Part shown: positions 1 through 5,577 of the stretch, piece by piece
Layout: every line of letters begins with the position of its first letter
How positions within the stretch are numbered: the stretch's first letter is position 1
Origin: Candidatus Taylorbacteria bacterium RIFCSPHIGHO2_02_FULL_46_13
GTDB taxonomy: Bacteria; Patescibacteriota; Minisyncoccia; Phycocordibacterales; DSPV01
Assembly (NCBI GenBank): GCA_001821015.1
Contig: MHRQ01000031.1
Span: 16,011 to 24,081, forward strand
Reading direction: 5' to 3'
Length of the DNA: 8,071 nucleotides
The notes under the pieces: model-generated
Database searches by the model: none
What the model was told of the DNA's origin: nothing
The model's input: only the letters and a program-made list of their open reading frames with translations
Made by a program: the position numbers and the translations under genes

Positions 1-1
1 T

Positions 2-451
2 CGTGATGTTTGTTTTGTGATTGCCGGAAGTGGAGATATGGAACAACAGATCATACAGGAGGCGGCGGCGCTGGGCATTTCTGACAAAGTCATTTTTGCC
101 GGTTTCCTACGGGAAGGTGAGCTTGATGCGATGTATCGCACCGCGGACCTTTTTGTCATGCCATCGGTCTCCGAACCGTTCGGGCTGACGGCTTTAGAGG
201 CTGTGCAAAACGGCACCCCCGTCATTCTCTCAAAGCAATCTGGTGTGTCGGAAGTTGTCGCACACAGTCTCAAGGTTGATTTCTGGGACATAGATGCTAT
301 GGCGGACGCGATTATCGCAGTGCTATCGTATCCACCACTCCAAGATACTATGCGTAATAACGCACGGCAGGAACTCCATGCAATCACGTGGCAACATGCC
401 GCCAAGTCGTGTATCAACATTTACCAACAATTAACCCCACGCATGAGGTAG
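2..451 (+). CDS. GT4-family glycosyltransferase, C-terminal part (5' truncated by window edge)
   Basis: This is the nucleotide-sugar-binding C-terminal half of a GT-B fold retaining glycosyltransferase. The frame is open to the first base of the window (codons before position 17 read RDVCF), so the gene begins upstream. Visible family marks are a GSGD loop after a beta strand (VIAGSGD), the 'ADLFVMPS' strand, and the E-x7-E signature EPFGLTALE, which in GT4 enzymes contacts the donor nucleotide sugar. These are followed by the 'GTPVI...GVSEVV' segment. The stop at 449-451 is followed within about 10 nt by the first repeat cassette. The neighbouring GH57 and GH15 enzymes suggest an alpha-glucan (glycogen-like) synthase or related hexosyltransferase, but the acceptor and donor cannot be read from this fragment; a trehalose- or cell-envelope-directed GT4 is also possible. 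The family is secure, the substrate is inferred. Confidence 0.87.
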   Translation, partial: RDVCFVIAGSGDMEQQIIQEAAALGISDKVIFAGFLREGELDAMYRTADLFVMPSVSEPFGLTALEAVQNGTPVILSKQSGVSEVVAHSLKVDFWDIDAMADAIIAVLSYPPLQDTMRNNARQELHAITWQHAAKSCINIYQQLTPRMR

Positions 452-459
452 AATGGTAT

Positions 460-602
460 AAGCTTTTAGCTTGGGGCTTAACGCTTAGAGTTTTAAAAAG
501 AGAGAACTATGAAGAAAAGATACCAACTCAAATGGATAGACGAAAAAATCAAAGGTCGCAAAAAGCTCCAAGCCCTAAGCTCTAAGCCCTAAGCTTTCTT
601 TT
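460..602 (+). repeat. Repeat-bounded intergenic cassette, copy 1 (short, internally deleted)
   Basis: The cassette fills almost the whole gap between the GT4 stop (451) and the GH57 ATG (604). Its left arm (about 460-497) is built of 7-nt units with core GCTT (AGCTTTT, AGCTTGG, GGCTTAA, CGCTTAG). Its right arm (563-602) is built of units AAGCCCT, AAGCTCT, AAGCCCT and AAGCTTT, then a T-rich end touching the start codon. Positions 567-600 match 2207-2240 of copy 2 at 32 of 34 bases by hand count. The two arms are roughly inverted copies of each other. Between them lies a micro-ORF (509-592). A 17-nt stretch of the left arm (474-490) is the exact reverse complement of 4526-4542 in the right arm of copy 3, which shows that left and right arms derive from one inverted sequence. 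Whether it moves by transposition, recombination or copying is unknown. Confidence 0.8.
509..592 (+). pseudogene. 27-residue micro-ORF, apparent internally deleted relative of the 81-residue membrane protein
   Basis: The frame opens with MKKRYQLKW, runs through DEKIKGRKK and ends in LQALSSKP with TAA at 590-592 supplied by the right repeat arm. The 81-residue protein at 4279-4524 opens with MKKRYWLRG and ends YGKIKNRKKP-stop, so this micro-ORF looks like its two ends joined with both membrane helices missing. Identity at the nucleotide level is 13 of 15 over the first five codons and about 20 of 27 over the basic tail, by hand alignment. The start lies at the same place relative to the left arm as in copy 3. 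It may be a non-functional remnant or a tiny basic peptide. No Shine-Dalgarno sequence is visible. Confidence 0.5.
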
Positions 603-603
603 C

Positions 604-1806
604 ATGCCAGCCGTTTGTTTTTATTTCCAAGTTCACCAACCTCGCCGCGTAAAACGCTACCGGATTTTTGATATCGGGCGCGACCCCCTATATTTCAATG
701 ACCGCTCTGACGGGAAACTCAATAATAGAAAGATCATTGAAAAAGTGGCGACCAAAGCGTATCTGCCGGCCAATCGCCTCATGCTGGAGTTGTTGAAGCA
801 GTACCCGGAGTTTAAAATAAGTTATTCTCTCTCGGGGGTTTTTATGGAACAGCTGGAAGAATACAGTCCCGAGACACTTGAAACATTCAAACAACTCGCG
901 GAAACTGGGCAGGTGGAGTTTCTGTCAGAGACGTACTATCACTCGCTTTCGTTTCTATATTCAAAGGATGAGTTCAAACGTCAGGTGGAACTGCACGCAG
1001 ATAAATTGTGGCAATTATTCGGTGCAAAACCGAAAGTCTTTCGTAATACCGAACTCATCTATAATAATGCGCTGGCGAAGGAAGTTGAAGCAATGGGATA
1101 TAGAGGAATTCTCGCGGAAGGAGCAGACCACATTTTAGGCTGGCGCAGTCCCAATTTTGTGTATACCCCTCCGGGCTCAAAAATCAAAGTACTCTTGAAA
1201 AATTACCGCCTTTCAGATGATATCGCATTTCGGTTTTCTTCACGTGACTGGAGCGAATACCCGCTCTCTGCTGATAAATTCGCACAGTGGATTAGTGCCG
1301 TCAATGGGAGCGGAGAGGTGGTAAACTTATTCATGGACTACGAGACATTTGGAGAACACCAATGGGCTGACACGGGGATTTTTGAATTTTTAAAGGCTCT
1401 CCCTGGCAAATTGTACAAGCATCCTAACAATTCCTTTGTCACTCCTTCAGGAGCCGTTTCAAGTTTTCGGAGCGTTGGTGAGATTGATGTGCCTCATTTT
1501 GTTTCGTGGGCGGACGTTGAGCGAGATCTTTCCGCGTGGCTCCATAACTCTATGCAGCAGGACGCCATCGCGAAGTTGTACGGTTTTGAAGGACGAGTGC
1601 TCTCATCTGGAGACGACACCATTGTGGAAGATTGGCGGCGCCTCCAGACGAGTGATCACTTCTATTATATGTGTACCAAGTGGTGGAATGATGGCGATGT
1701 GCATAAATACTTTAATCCCTACGAGTCGCCCTATGAAGCTTTTATCGCTTTTATGAATGTATTGCACGATTTAGAAATAAGATTAGACAGAGTCGTCCAT
1801 GCTTAA
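604..1806 (+). CDS. GH57 alpha-amylase / alpha-glucan hydrolase
   Basis: A 400-residue glycoside hydrolase family 57 enzyme acting on alpha-1,4-glucan with retention of configuration. The opening MPAVCFYFQVHQP carries the family's first conserved region (HQP, residues 11-13), which fixes the start. The nucleophile region is FRNTEL, with E150 as the likely catalytic nucleophile. The acid/base region is LFMDYETFGEH, with D245. The C-terminal helical part holds ERDLSAWLHNSMQQDAI (about 306-322), the last conserved region, followed by a WWNDGDVHKYFNPY segment. No signal peptide is present, so it should act in the cytoplasm. The length fits the short alpha-amylase-like GH57 group rather than the longer amylopullulanases or branching enzymes. 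The start codon directly follows the T-rich end of repeat cassette 1, with no Shine-Dalgarno sequence. Its last 8 nt overlap the next gene, which suggests translational coupling. Exact product specificity (alpha-amylase versus glucanotransferase) is not decided by the motifs. Confidence 0.9.
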   Translation: MPAVCFYFQVHQPRRVKRYRIFDIGRDPLYFNDRSDGKLNNRKIIEKVATKAYLPANRLMLELLKQYPEFKISYSLSGVFMEQLEEYSPETLETFKQLAETGQVEFLSETYYHSLSFLYSKDEFKRQVELHADKLWQLFGAKPKVFRNTELIYNNALAKEVEAMGYRGILAEGADHILGWRSPNFVYTPPGSKIKVLLKNYRLSDDIAFRFSSRDWSEYPLSADKFAQWISAVNGSGEVVNLFMDYETFGEHQWADTGIFEFLKALPGKLYKHPNNSFVTPSGAVSSFRSVGEIDVPHFVSWADVERDLSAWLHNSMQQDAIAKLYGFEGRVLSSGDDTIVEDWRRLQTSDHFYYMCTKWWNDGDVHKYFNPYESPYEAFIAFMNVLHDLEIRLDRVVHA

Positions 1807-2119
1807 AGGTATTTTAAAAATTTCTGTTAAAAACGCTGATGGATCTCCTTTGTCTTTGGTGAATGCCTATAATGACAAATGTTTCTGGGTTTACCAAGGC
1901 CCTGTTCTTTCAAACCTCGCTGATTTGCTCCGCGCGCTTAAAAGTATGACCGATGCGCAATTCGCCCATCACGCCAGCCCGGAGAAGAATGATTTTGCCG
2001 CGTGGGTGGAAGAAGTGCTTCGTGATAGCGAGTGCGCCCGCTTGCTTAAGAAAGGTGCGACATTGAAGAAAGCGACTACCGTCGTTGAAGAAAGATTAAA
2101 GGATTATTACAGCGCCTGA
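1799..2119 (+). CDS. Small DUF5752-like protein coupled to GH57
   Basis: A soluble 106-residue protein of unknown function. After a short beta-rich N-terminus (KGILKISVKNA) it has 'FWVYQGPVLSNLADLLRAL', 'MTDAQFAHH', then 'KNDFAAWVEEVLRDSECARLL' and a lysine-rich helical tail. The order of motifs (F-x3-G-x-V-L-x-N-L, F-x-x-H, NDF-x-x-W-V) matches my memory of DUF5752-type proteins, which often sit beside GH57 or glycosyltransferase genes in archaea and candidate-phylum bacteria; the family name is from memory and unverified. Its ATG overlaps the GH57 stop (ATGCTTAA), so the two are almost certainly co-translated and may form a complex or share regulation. There are no membrane segments and no recognisable catalytic residues. 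Its stop lies 4 nt before cassette 2. Confidence 0.68.
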   Translation: MLKGILKISVKNADGSPLSLVNAYNDKCFWVYQGPVLSNLADLLRALKSMTDAQFAHHASPEKNDFAAWVEEVLRDSECARLLKKGATLKKATTVVEERLKDYYSA

Positions 2120-2123
2120 CAAA

Positions 2124-2240
2124 CAGCTTTTAGCTTTATGCTTGGGGTTTAGAGCTTTAAGAAAAGAAACACATGATCTATGCAAAAATTAATAAGTATA
2201 AGGGGTTCCAAGCCCTAAGCTTTAAGCCCTAAGCTTTTTT
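2124..2240 (+). repeat. Repeat-bounded intergenic cassette, copy 2 (shortest)
   Basis: The cassette occupies the gap between the DUF5752-like stop (2119) and the GH15 ATG (2244). The left arm (about 2124-2160) has 7-nt units AGCTTTT, AGCTTTA, TGCTTGG, GGTTTAG and AGCTTTA. The right arm (2207-2240) has AAGCCCT, AAGCTTT, AAGCCCT, AAGCTTT and then a run of T up to 2240. The right arm is 32/34 identical to that of copy 1. The inner part is only about 45 nt and holds a 19-codon reading frame (2173-2232). Orientation is the same as copies 1 and 3. Confidence 0.78.
2173..2232 (+). pseudogene. 19-residue micro-ORF, probable C-terminal vestige of the cassette protein
   Basis: The frame reads MIYAKINKYK and then GFQALSFKP, with TAA (2230-2232) inside the right arm. 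IYAKINKYK resembles the LYGKIKNRK tail of the 81-residue protein, and the last part (QALSxKP) is shared with the micro-ORF of copy 1 because both read the repeat arm in the same frame. The MKKRY start seen in the other two copies is missing here, so this copy appears to have lost everything except the tail. It is very short and may not be translated; the evidence is positional and by similarity only. Confidence 0.4.
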
Positions 2241-2243
2241 GAA

Positions 2244-4229
2244 ATGGCCAAATCTATTGTCTTAGGAAACGGGAATATCCTTGTCGGATTTGATTCAAGG
2301 GGACAGATTCGTGACCTGTATTTTCCATACGTTGGCCTTGAAAACCATGCCGCAGGGCATCTTCTGCATCGCTTAGGAATCTTTGTTGACGGAAAGATTC
2401 ATTGGTTTTCTGATCGCGGTTGGAACATCCGTATTGAATGTGGCACGGATTCTCTCTCGAGCCTCATCACCGCCGAGTATCCCAGTCTAGGTCTATCAGT
2501 TACGCTTAGTGATGTAGTCTATAACGAAAAGAGTATTCTCATTCGTAAAGTATGCGTCAAAAACTTGCAATCCGAACAGCGAACGATAAAATTCTTTTTC
2601 TGCCACGAGTTCCAGATTTATGAATCATACAGGGGAGACACCGCATATTTTGATCCCCAGTCACACACGGTTATCCATTACAAAGGTCGGCGAGTGTTCC
2701 TCTTAAATGCGGCCTCAGAGAGCGGGGCGTTTGACGATTACACAACGGGTTTCTTCGGGGCTAGCGGTAAAGAGGGTTCGTTTAAAGACGCGGAGGATGG
2801 GGTACTTGCAAAAAATGCTATTGAACACGGACAAACCGATTCGGTGATTGGGATAACCCTCACGATTCCTGCAAATGGTGAGCAAACGGTTTTCTACTGG
2901 ATGTGTATCGCCGAGACTATTACTGACGTGCACAAACTCAACCAGTATGTGTTGGATCGTTCGCCCGAGTATCTGATGAATACGACTCGCGATTACTGGA
3001 AAGCGTGGGTCAATAAATACAATTTTAGTTTTTATGGTCTTTCGGAAAAAGTGATTAGCTTGTTTAAGAAATCGTTGTTCTATATTCGCGCGCATGTGGA
3101 CCAAGGGGGTTCTATTCTTGCCTCTGGTGACAGTGACATTATTCAGCAAGGAAAAGATACCTACGGATATATGTGGCCGCGTGATGCCGCTTTCGCCGCT
3201 ATGGCGCTTGATCGCGCCGGGGACCCTAACGTGGCTAAACGGTTTTTTGAATTTTGCAACGCCGTTATCACAGAAGACGGATATTTTATGCATAAGTACC
3301 GTCCTGACCGTTCGCTTGGCAGTTCATGGCATCCGTGGCTGTACCGGGGCGAATTCGCCCTTCCAATTCAGGAAGACGAAACAGCCATTGTGCTGATTTC
3401 CTTGTGGAAGCATTACCAACTTTCTCGTGATCTGGAGTTCGTAGAGAGTGTTTACAACTCGTTGATTCGCAAAGCCGCCAACTTTCTCATTGAATTTCGC
3501 GACGGGGATACGGGACTCCCGAAGCCGAGCTACGACCTTTGGGAAGAGAAATTCGGCGTGCATACCTATACTGCGGCTAGCGTCTATGGCGCTCTGATCG
3601 CTGCCTCGCAATTCGCGGGGATTTTAGGAAAGAAAAACAACGAACATCTGTTTGCGGTAGCCGCACGGGAAGTCAGAGATGGTATTTTAAGACACCTCTA
3701 TGATGAACAGAGTGGTTTGTTTTACAAGATGATCAATCGCACTAAAAACGGAGATGTAGTCATTGACAAGACCGTGGATATTTCAAGTATCTATGGTATC
3801 TATGCGTTCGGCGTCTTGCCTGCCGACGACGAGCGCGTGGTGCGTGCGCTGAAGGAGACCGAGGCGCGCCTCATGGTAAAGGCGAAGGCGTCCGGAATGG
3901 TCCGCTACGAGGGCGATCAGTATTACACGGTAGACAGAAACTTACCCGGCAACCCGTGGTTCATCACCACTTTTTGGTTGGCCGAATATTATGTCATGCG
4001 AGCCGAGCACGAGGCGGATTTGGAGACGGTAAAGCAATGGCTCTCATGGGCGGCTGATCACTGCCTGGTATCGGGCGTGATGTCTGAACAACTTGACCCG
4101 CATTCAGGCGAACTCGTCTCTGCAACCCCCTTGGCATGGAGCCATTCTGGGTATGTGCTTTTATTGCTATCATATCTAGATGCGCTGGAGCGGCTTGGCA
4201 TTTGTCCGACATGCAATCCAGTGAAGTAG
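2244..4229 (+). CDS. GH15 glucoamylase (glucan 1,4-alpha-glucosidase)
   Basis: A 661-residue inverting exo-glucosidase releasing glucose from the non-reducing ends of alpha-glucans. Residues 1 to about 265 form the beta-sandwich N-domain typical of bacterial and archaeal glucoamylases (opening LGNGNILVGFDSRGQIRDLY). Residues about 270-655 form the (alpha/alpha)6 barrel. Substrate-site motif MWPRDAAF is at 310-317. The general acid is E434 in YDLWEEKFG (430-438), and the general base is E615 in MSEQLDP (613-619), followed by 'PLAWSHSGYV'. Length and both catalytic glutamates are intact. No signal peptide is seen, so an intracellular substrate such as glycogen or GH57-released oligosaccharides is likely. 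A CPTC pair close to the C-terminus (654-657) is an oddity without assigned role. The ATG follows cassette 2 by 3 nt, and the stop precedes cassette 3 by 1 nt. A trehalase-type GH15 is a less likely alternative. Confidence 0.92.
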   Translation: MAKSIVLGNGNILVGFDSRGQIRDLYFPYVGLENHAAGHLLHRLGIFVDGKIHWFSDRGWNIRIECGTDSLSSLITAEYPSLGLSVTLSDVVYNEKSILIRKVCVKNLQSEQRTIKFFFCHEFQIYESYRGDTAYFDPQSHTVIHYKGRRVFLLNAASESGAFDDYTTGFFGASGKEGSFKDAEDGVLAKNAIEHGQTDSVIGITLTIPANGEQTVFYWMCIAETITDVHKLNQYVLDRSPEYLMNTTRDYWKAWVNKYNFSFYGLSEKVISLFKKSLFYIRAHVDQGGSILASGDSDIIQQGKDTYGYMWPRDAAFAAMALDRAGDPNVAKRFFEFCNAVITEDGYFMHKYRPDRSLGSSWHPWLYRGEFALPIQEDETAIVLISLWKHYQLSRDLEFVESVYNSLIRKAANFLIEFRDGDTGLPKPSYDLWEEKFGVHTYTAASVYGALIAASQFAGILGKKNNEHLFAVAAREVRDGILRHLYDEQSGLFYKMINRTKNGDVVIDKTVDISSIYGIYAFGVLPADDERVVRALKETEARLMVKAKASGMVRYEGDQYYTVDRNLPGNPWFITTFWLAEYYVMRAEHEADLETVKQWLSWAADHCLVSGVMSEQLDPHSGELVSATPLAWSHSGYVLLLLSYLDALERLGICPTCNPVK

Positions 4230-4230
4230 A

Positions 4231-4553
4231 GAAGCTTAAGGCTTAGTGCTTGAAGCTTAGAGCTTAAAAAACAAAAATATGAAAAAAAGATATTGGTTGA
4301 GGGGAGGAATCACTGGATTAGTAATAAGTATTATCTTTTTAATATACTTTAATCTAATCTCACAATGTATCGGTGATTGTCCTGATTTTAAATTGGATTT
4401 TAAATTTCAGGATATATGGATTGCACTTGCCGTAATGTACGGCGGAACAACTGTAGGAAGCTTCATTGGAGGCTCAATAATCGGCTGGCTTTACGGCAAA
4501 ATTAAAAATCGCAAGAAGCCCTAAGCTCTAAGCGTTAAGCCCTAAGCTTTTTT
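4231..4553 (+). repeat. Repeat-bounded intergenic cassette, copy 3 (full length, carries an intact gene)
   Basis: The left arm (4231 to about 4270) is made of 7-nt units AAGCTTA, AGGCTTA, GTGCTTG, AAGCTTA and GAGCTTA. The right arm (about 4516-4553) is made of AAGCCCT, AAGCTCT, AAGCGTT, AAGCCCT and AAGCTTT plus T-run, one unit longer than copies 1 and 2. The first 20 nt of the left arm match the reverse complement of the right arm end at 17 of 20 positions, so the arms are imperfect terminal inverted repeats. The cassette fills the space from 1 nt after the GH15 stop to the base before the isomerase ATG. Its cargo is the 81-codon gene at 4279-4524, whose stop codon is taken from the first right-arm unit. 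Confidence 0.82.
4279..4524 (+). CDS. Small two-helix membrane protein with glycine-zipper helix (cassette cargo)
   Basis: An 81-residue protein with no function I recognise. The basic N-terminus MKKRYWLRGG is followed by a hydrophobic helix (about 11-27). A short hydrophilic loop follows with C30 and C34 (CIGDC) and alternating K/D/F residues. A second helix spans about 46-71, with glycines at 55, 56, 60, 64, 65, 69 and 73, giving overlapping G-x3-G-x3-G zippers suited to tight helix packing or oligomerisation. The basic tail is KIKNRKKP. Positive charges at both ends suggest both termini face the cytoplasm. G+C is about 35% by hand count, clearly lower than the flanking enzymes. The gene is framed by heptamer arms, and related micro-ORFs sit in the two shorter cassettes. 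It could be a membrane-active peptide, a toxin-like or structural small protein, or a selfish passenger; none of these is proven. Confidence 0.75.
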   Translation: MKKRYWLRGGITGLVISIIFLIYFNLISQCIGDCPDFKLDFKFQDIWIALAVMYGGTTVGSFIGGSIIGWLYGKIKNRKKP

Positions 4554-5519
4554 ATGTACGAATCCATCCTACAATTCACCAATCAGCTTTCATTTGAACC
4601 GAAGATTGTAAACGGGTCCGTTGCCCCAGCGCGCACCGAGACAATTATCGTCGGTGGTATGGGAGGTTCGCATCTCTCTGCTGATTTACTCTCGCACGCA
4701 CTTCCGTCGCTGGACATCCACGTACACGCCGATTATGGATTGCCTGCATGGGAGAGCAAGAAGCTTACTGACAGTCTTTTGATTGCGAGCTCGTATTCAG
4801 GCAACACTGAAGAGACCTTGGATTTTACTGAAAGCGCGCTTTCTCGAGGTTTGCGTCCAGCTATTCTCGCATCAGGCGGTAAACTTTTACAATTAGCGAT
4901 TGATAAAAAACTACCCTATGTCCAAATTCCTAATACCATTATTCAGCCACGTGTGGCGGTTGGGGTAAGTCTTAAGGCACTTGCCGCGCTTGTAGGTAGA
5001 GATGATATTACCGCCGAGCTTTCGCGTCTCGCTGGCGTTATACATCCTGCCGAACATGAAGCGGAAGGGAAGAGGATTGCTACTGAAGTGAATGGTGCGG
5101 TAGTTCTTGTCTATGCTTCACGAAAAAATGAGACTATTGCGTATAACTGGAAAATCAAAATTAACGAAACGGCCAAAGTTCCAGTATTCGCGAATGTATT
5201 TCCCGAACTCAATCACAACGAATTAGCCGGATTTTCGTCACTTGGAGGCAAAGCCTCCAAGTTGGGATTCAAGGCGATTTTAATACGAGACAATAACGAT
5301 CACCCGCGCGTGGCCAAGCGGATGGATATTACGAAAGAGTTACTTCAAGCTCGCGGTGTTGAAATTATAGAAACGGAGCTTGTCGGTGAATCAGTGCTTC
5401 TGCGGGCTTTCAAGTCCTTGATTACCGCCGACTGGACAGCATATCATCTTGCGCTTATGTATAAAGCAAACCCCGATACCAATAAATTGATTGAGGAATT
5501 CAAGCAAAAGATTGTCTAG
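4554..5519 (+). CDS. Bifunctional phosphoglucose/phosphomannose isomerase (SIS family)
   Basis: A 321-residue cytoplasmic isomerase of the short PGI/PMI type common in archaea and candidate-phylum bacteria. It interconverts glucose-6-phosphate or mannose-6-phosphate with fructose-6-phosphate. Two SIS domains are visible. The first has the GGMGGSHLSADLL loop (34-46) and the phosphate-binding SSYSGNTEETL (79-89). QPRVAVG (131-137) carries the arginine expected at the active site, and FPELNHNEL (216-224) carries the conserved Glu and the HNE box typical of this family. The C-terminal ADWTAYHLALMY segment and final lysine-rich helix complete the usual length. The ATG is the first base after the T-run of cassette 3, with no Shine-Dalgarno sequence. 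The gene sits in the alpha-glucan cluster and feeds the ROK kinase product into glycolysis. A perfect 9-bp inverted repeat (5241-5261) lies inside the coding region. Confidence 0.93.
   Translation: MYESILQFTNQLSFEPKIVNGSVAPARTETIIVGGMGGSHLSADLLSHALPSLDIHVHADYGLPAWESKKLTDSLLIASSYSGNTEETLDFTESALSRGLRPAILASGGKLLQLAIDKKLPYVQIPNTIIQPRVAVGVSLKALAALVGRDDITAELSRLAGVIHPAEHEAEGKRIATEVNGAVVLVYASRKNETIAYNWKIKINETAKVPVFANVFPELNHNELAGFSSLGGKASKLGFKAILIRDNNDHPRVAKRMDITKELLQARGVEIIETELVGESVLLRAFKSLITADWTAYHLALMYKANPDTNKLIEEFKQKIV
5241..5261 (+). repeat. Perfect 9-bp hairpin inside the isomerase gene
   Basis: CTTGGAGGC (5241-5249), loop AAA, then GCCTCCAAG (5253-5261) forms a perfect, GC-rich stem with a three-base loop. 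It encodes the LGGKASK stretch in the second SIS domain. There is no T-run after it, so it is not a terminator. It may influence mRNA folding or be chance. Confidence 0.75.
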
Positions 5520-5532
5520 AGTTTAAAGAATG

Positions 5533-5567
5533 AAAAATCGGCCGAATCCTTTGAATTTGGCCGATTT
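5533..5567 (-). terminator. Hairpin terminator between the convergent isomerase and response-regulator genes
   Basis: AAATCGGCC (5535-5543) pairs with GGCCGATTT (5559-5567), and pairing continues into the AT-rich loop region with one non-Watson-Crick position. On the minus strand the stem runs into five T residues (complement of 5533-5537), so it best serves as the rho-independent terminator of the response-regulator gene. On the plus strand the same stem follows the isomerase stop by about 15 nt but has only an ATTTGCATTTG tail, so it would be weaker in that direction. Confidence 0.72.
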
Positions 5568-5577
5568 GCATTTGCCG

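Noticed and set aside
563..602. Telomere-like repeats, because the right arms contain CCCTAAG units.
   Set aside because: The repeats are short, internal, lie between co-directional bacterial genes and are paired with inverted left arms; nothing suggests a chromosome end.
2715..3293. 192-codon open frame on the minus strand.
   Set aside because: It is fully antisense to the well-supported GH15 glucoamylase and shows no protein-family features.
460..4553. CRISPR array formed by the three similar intergenic repeats.
   Set aside because: The repeats are more than 1.5 kb apart with genes between them, contain ORFs, and have no regular spacers or cas genes.
5515..5540. Possible fourth cassette remnant after the isomerase (TAGAGTTTAAAGAATGAAAAA resembles the end of left arm 1 plus an MKK start).
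   Set aside because: There are no heptamer units or right arm, and the stretch is too short and AT-rich to distinguish from chance; part of it belongs to the isomerase stop and the terminator.
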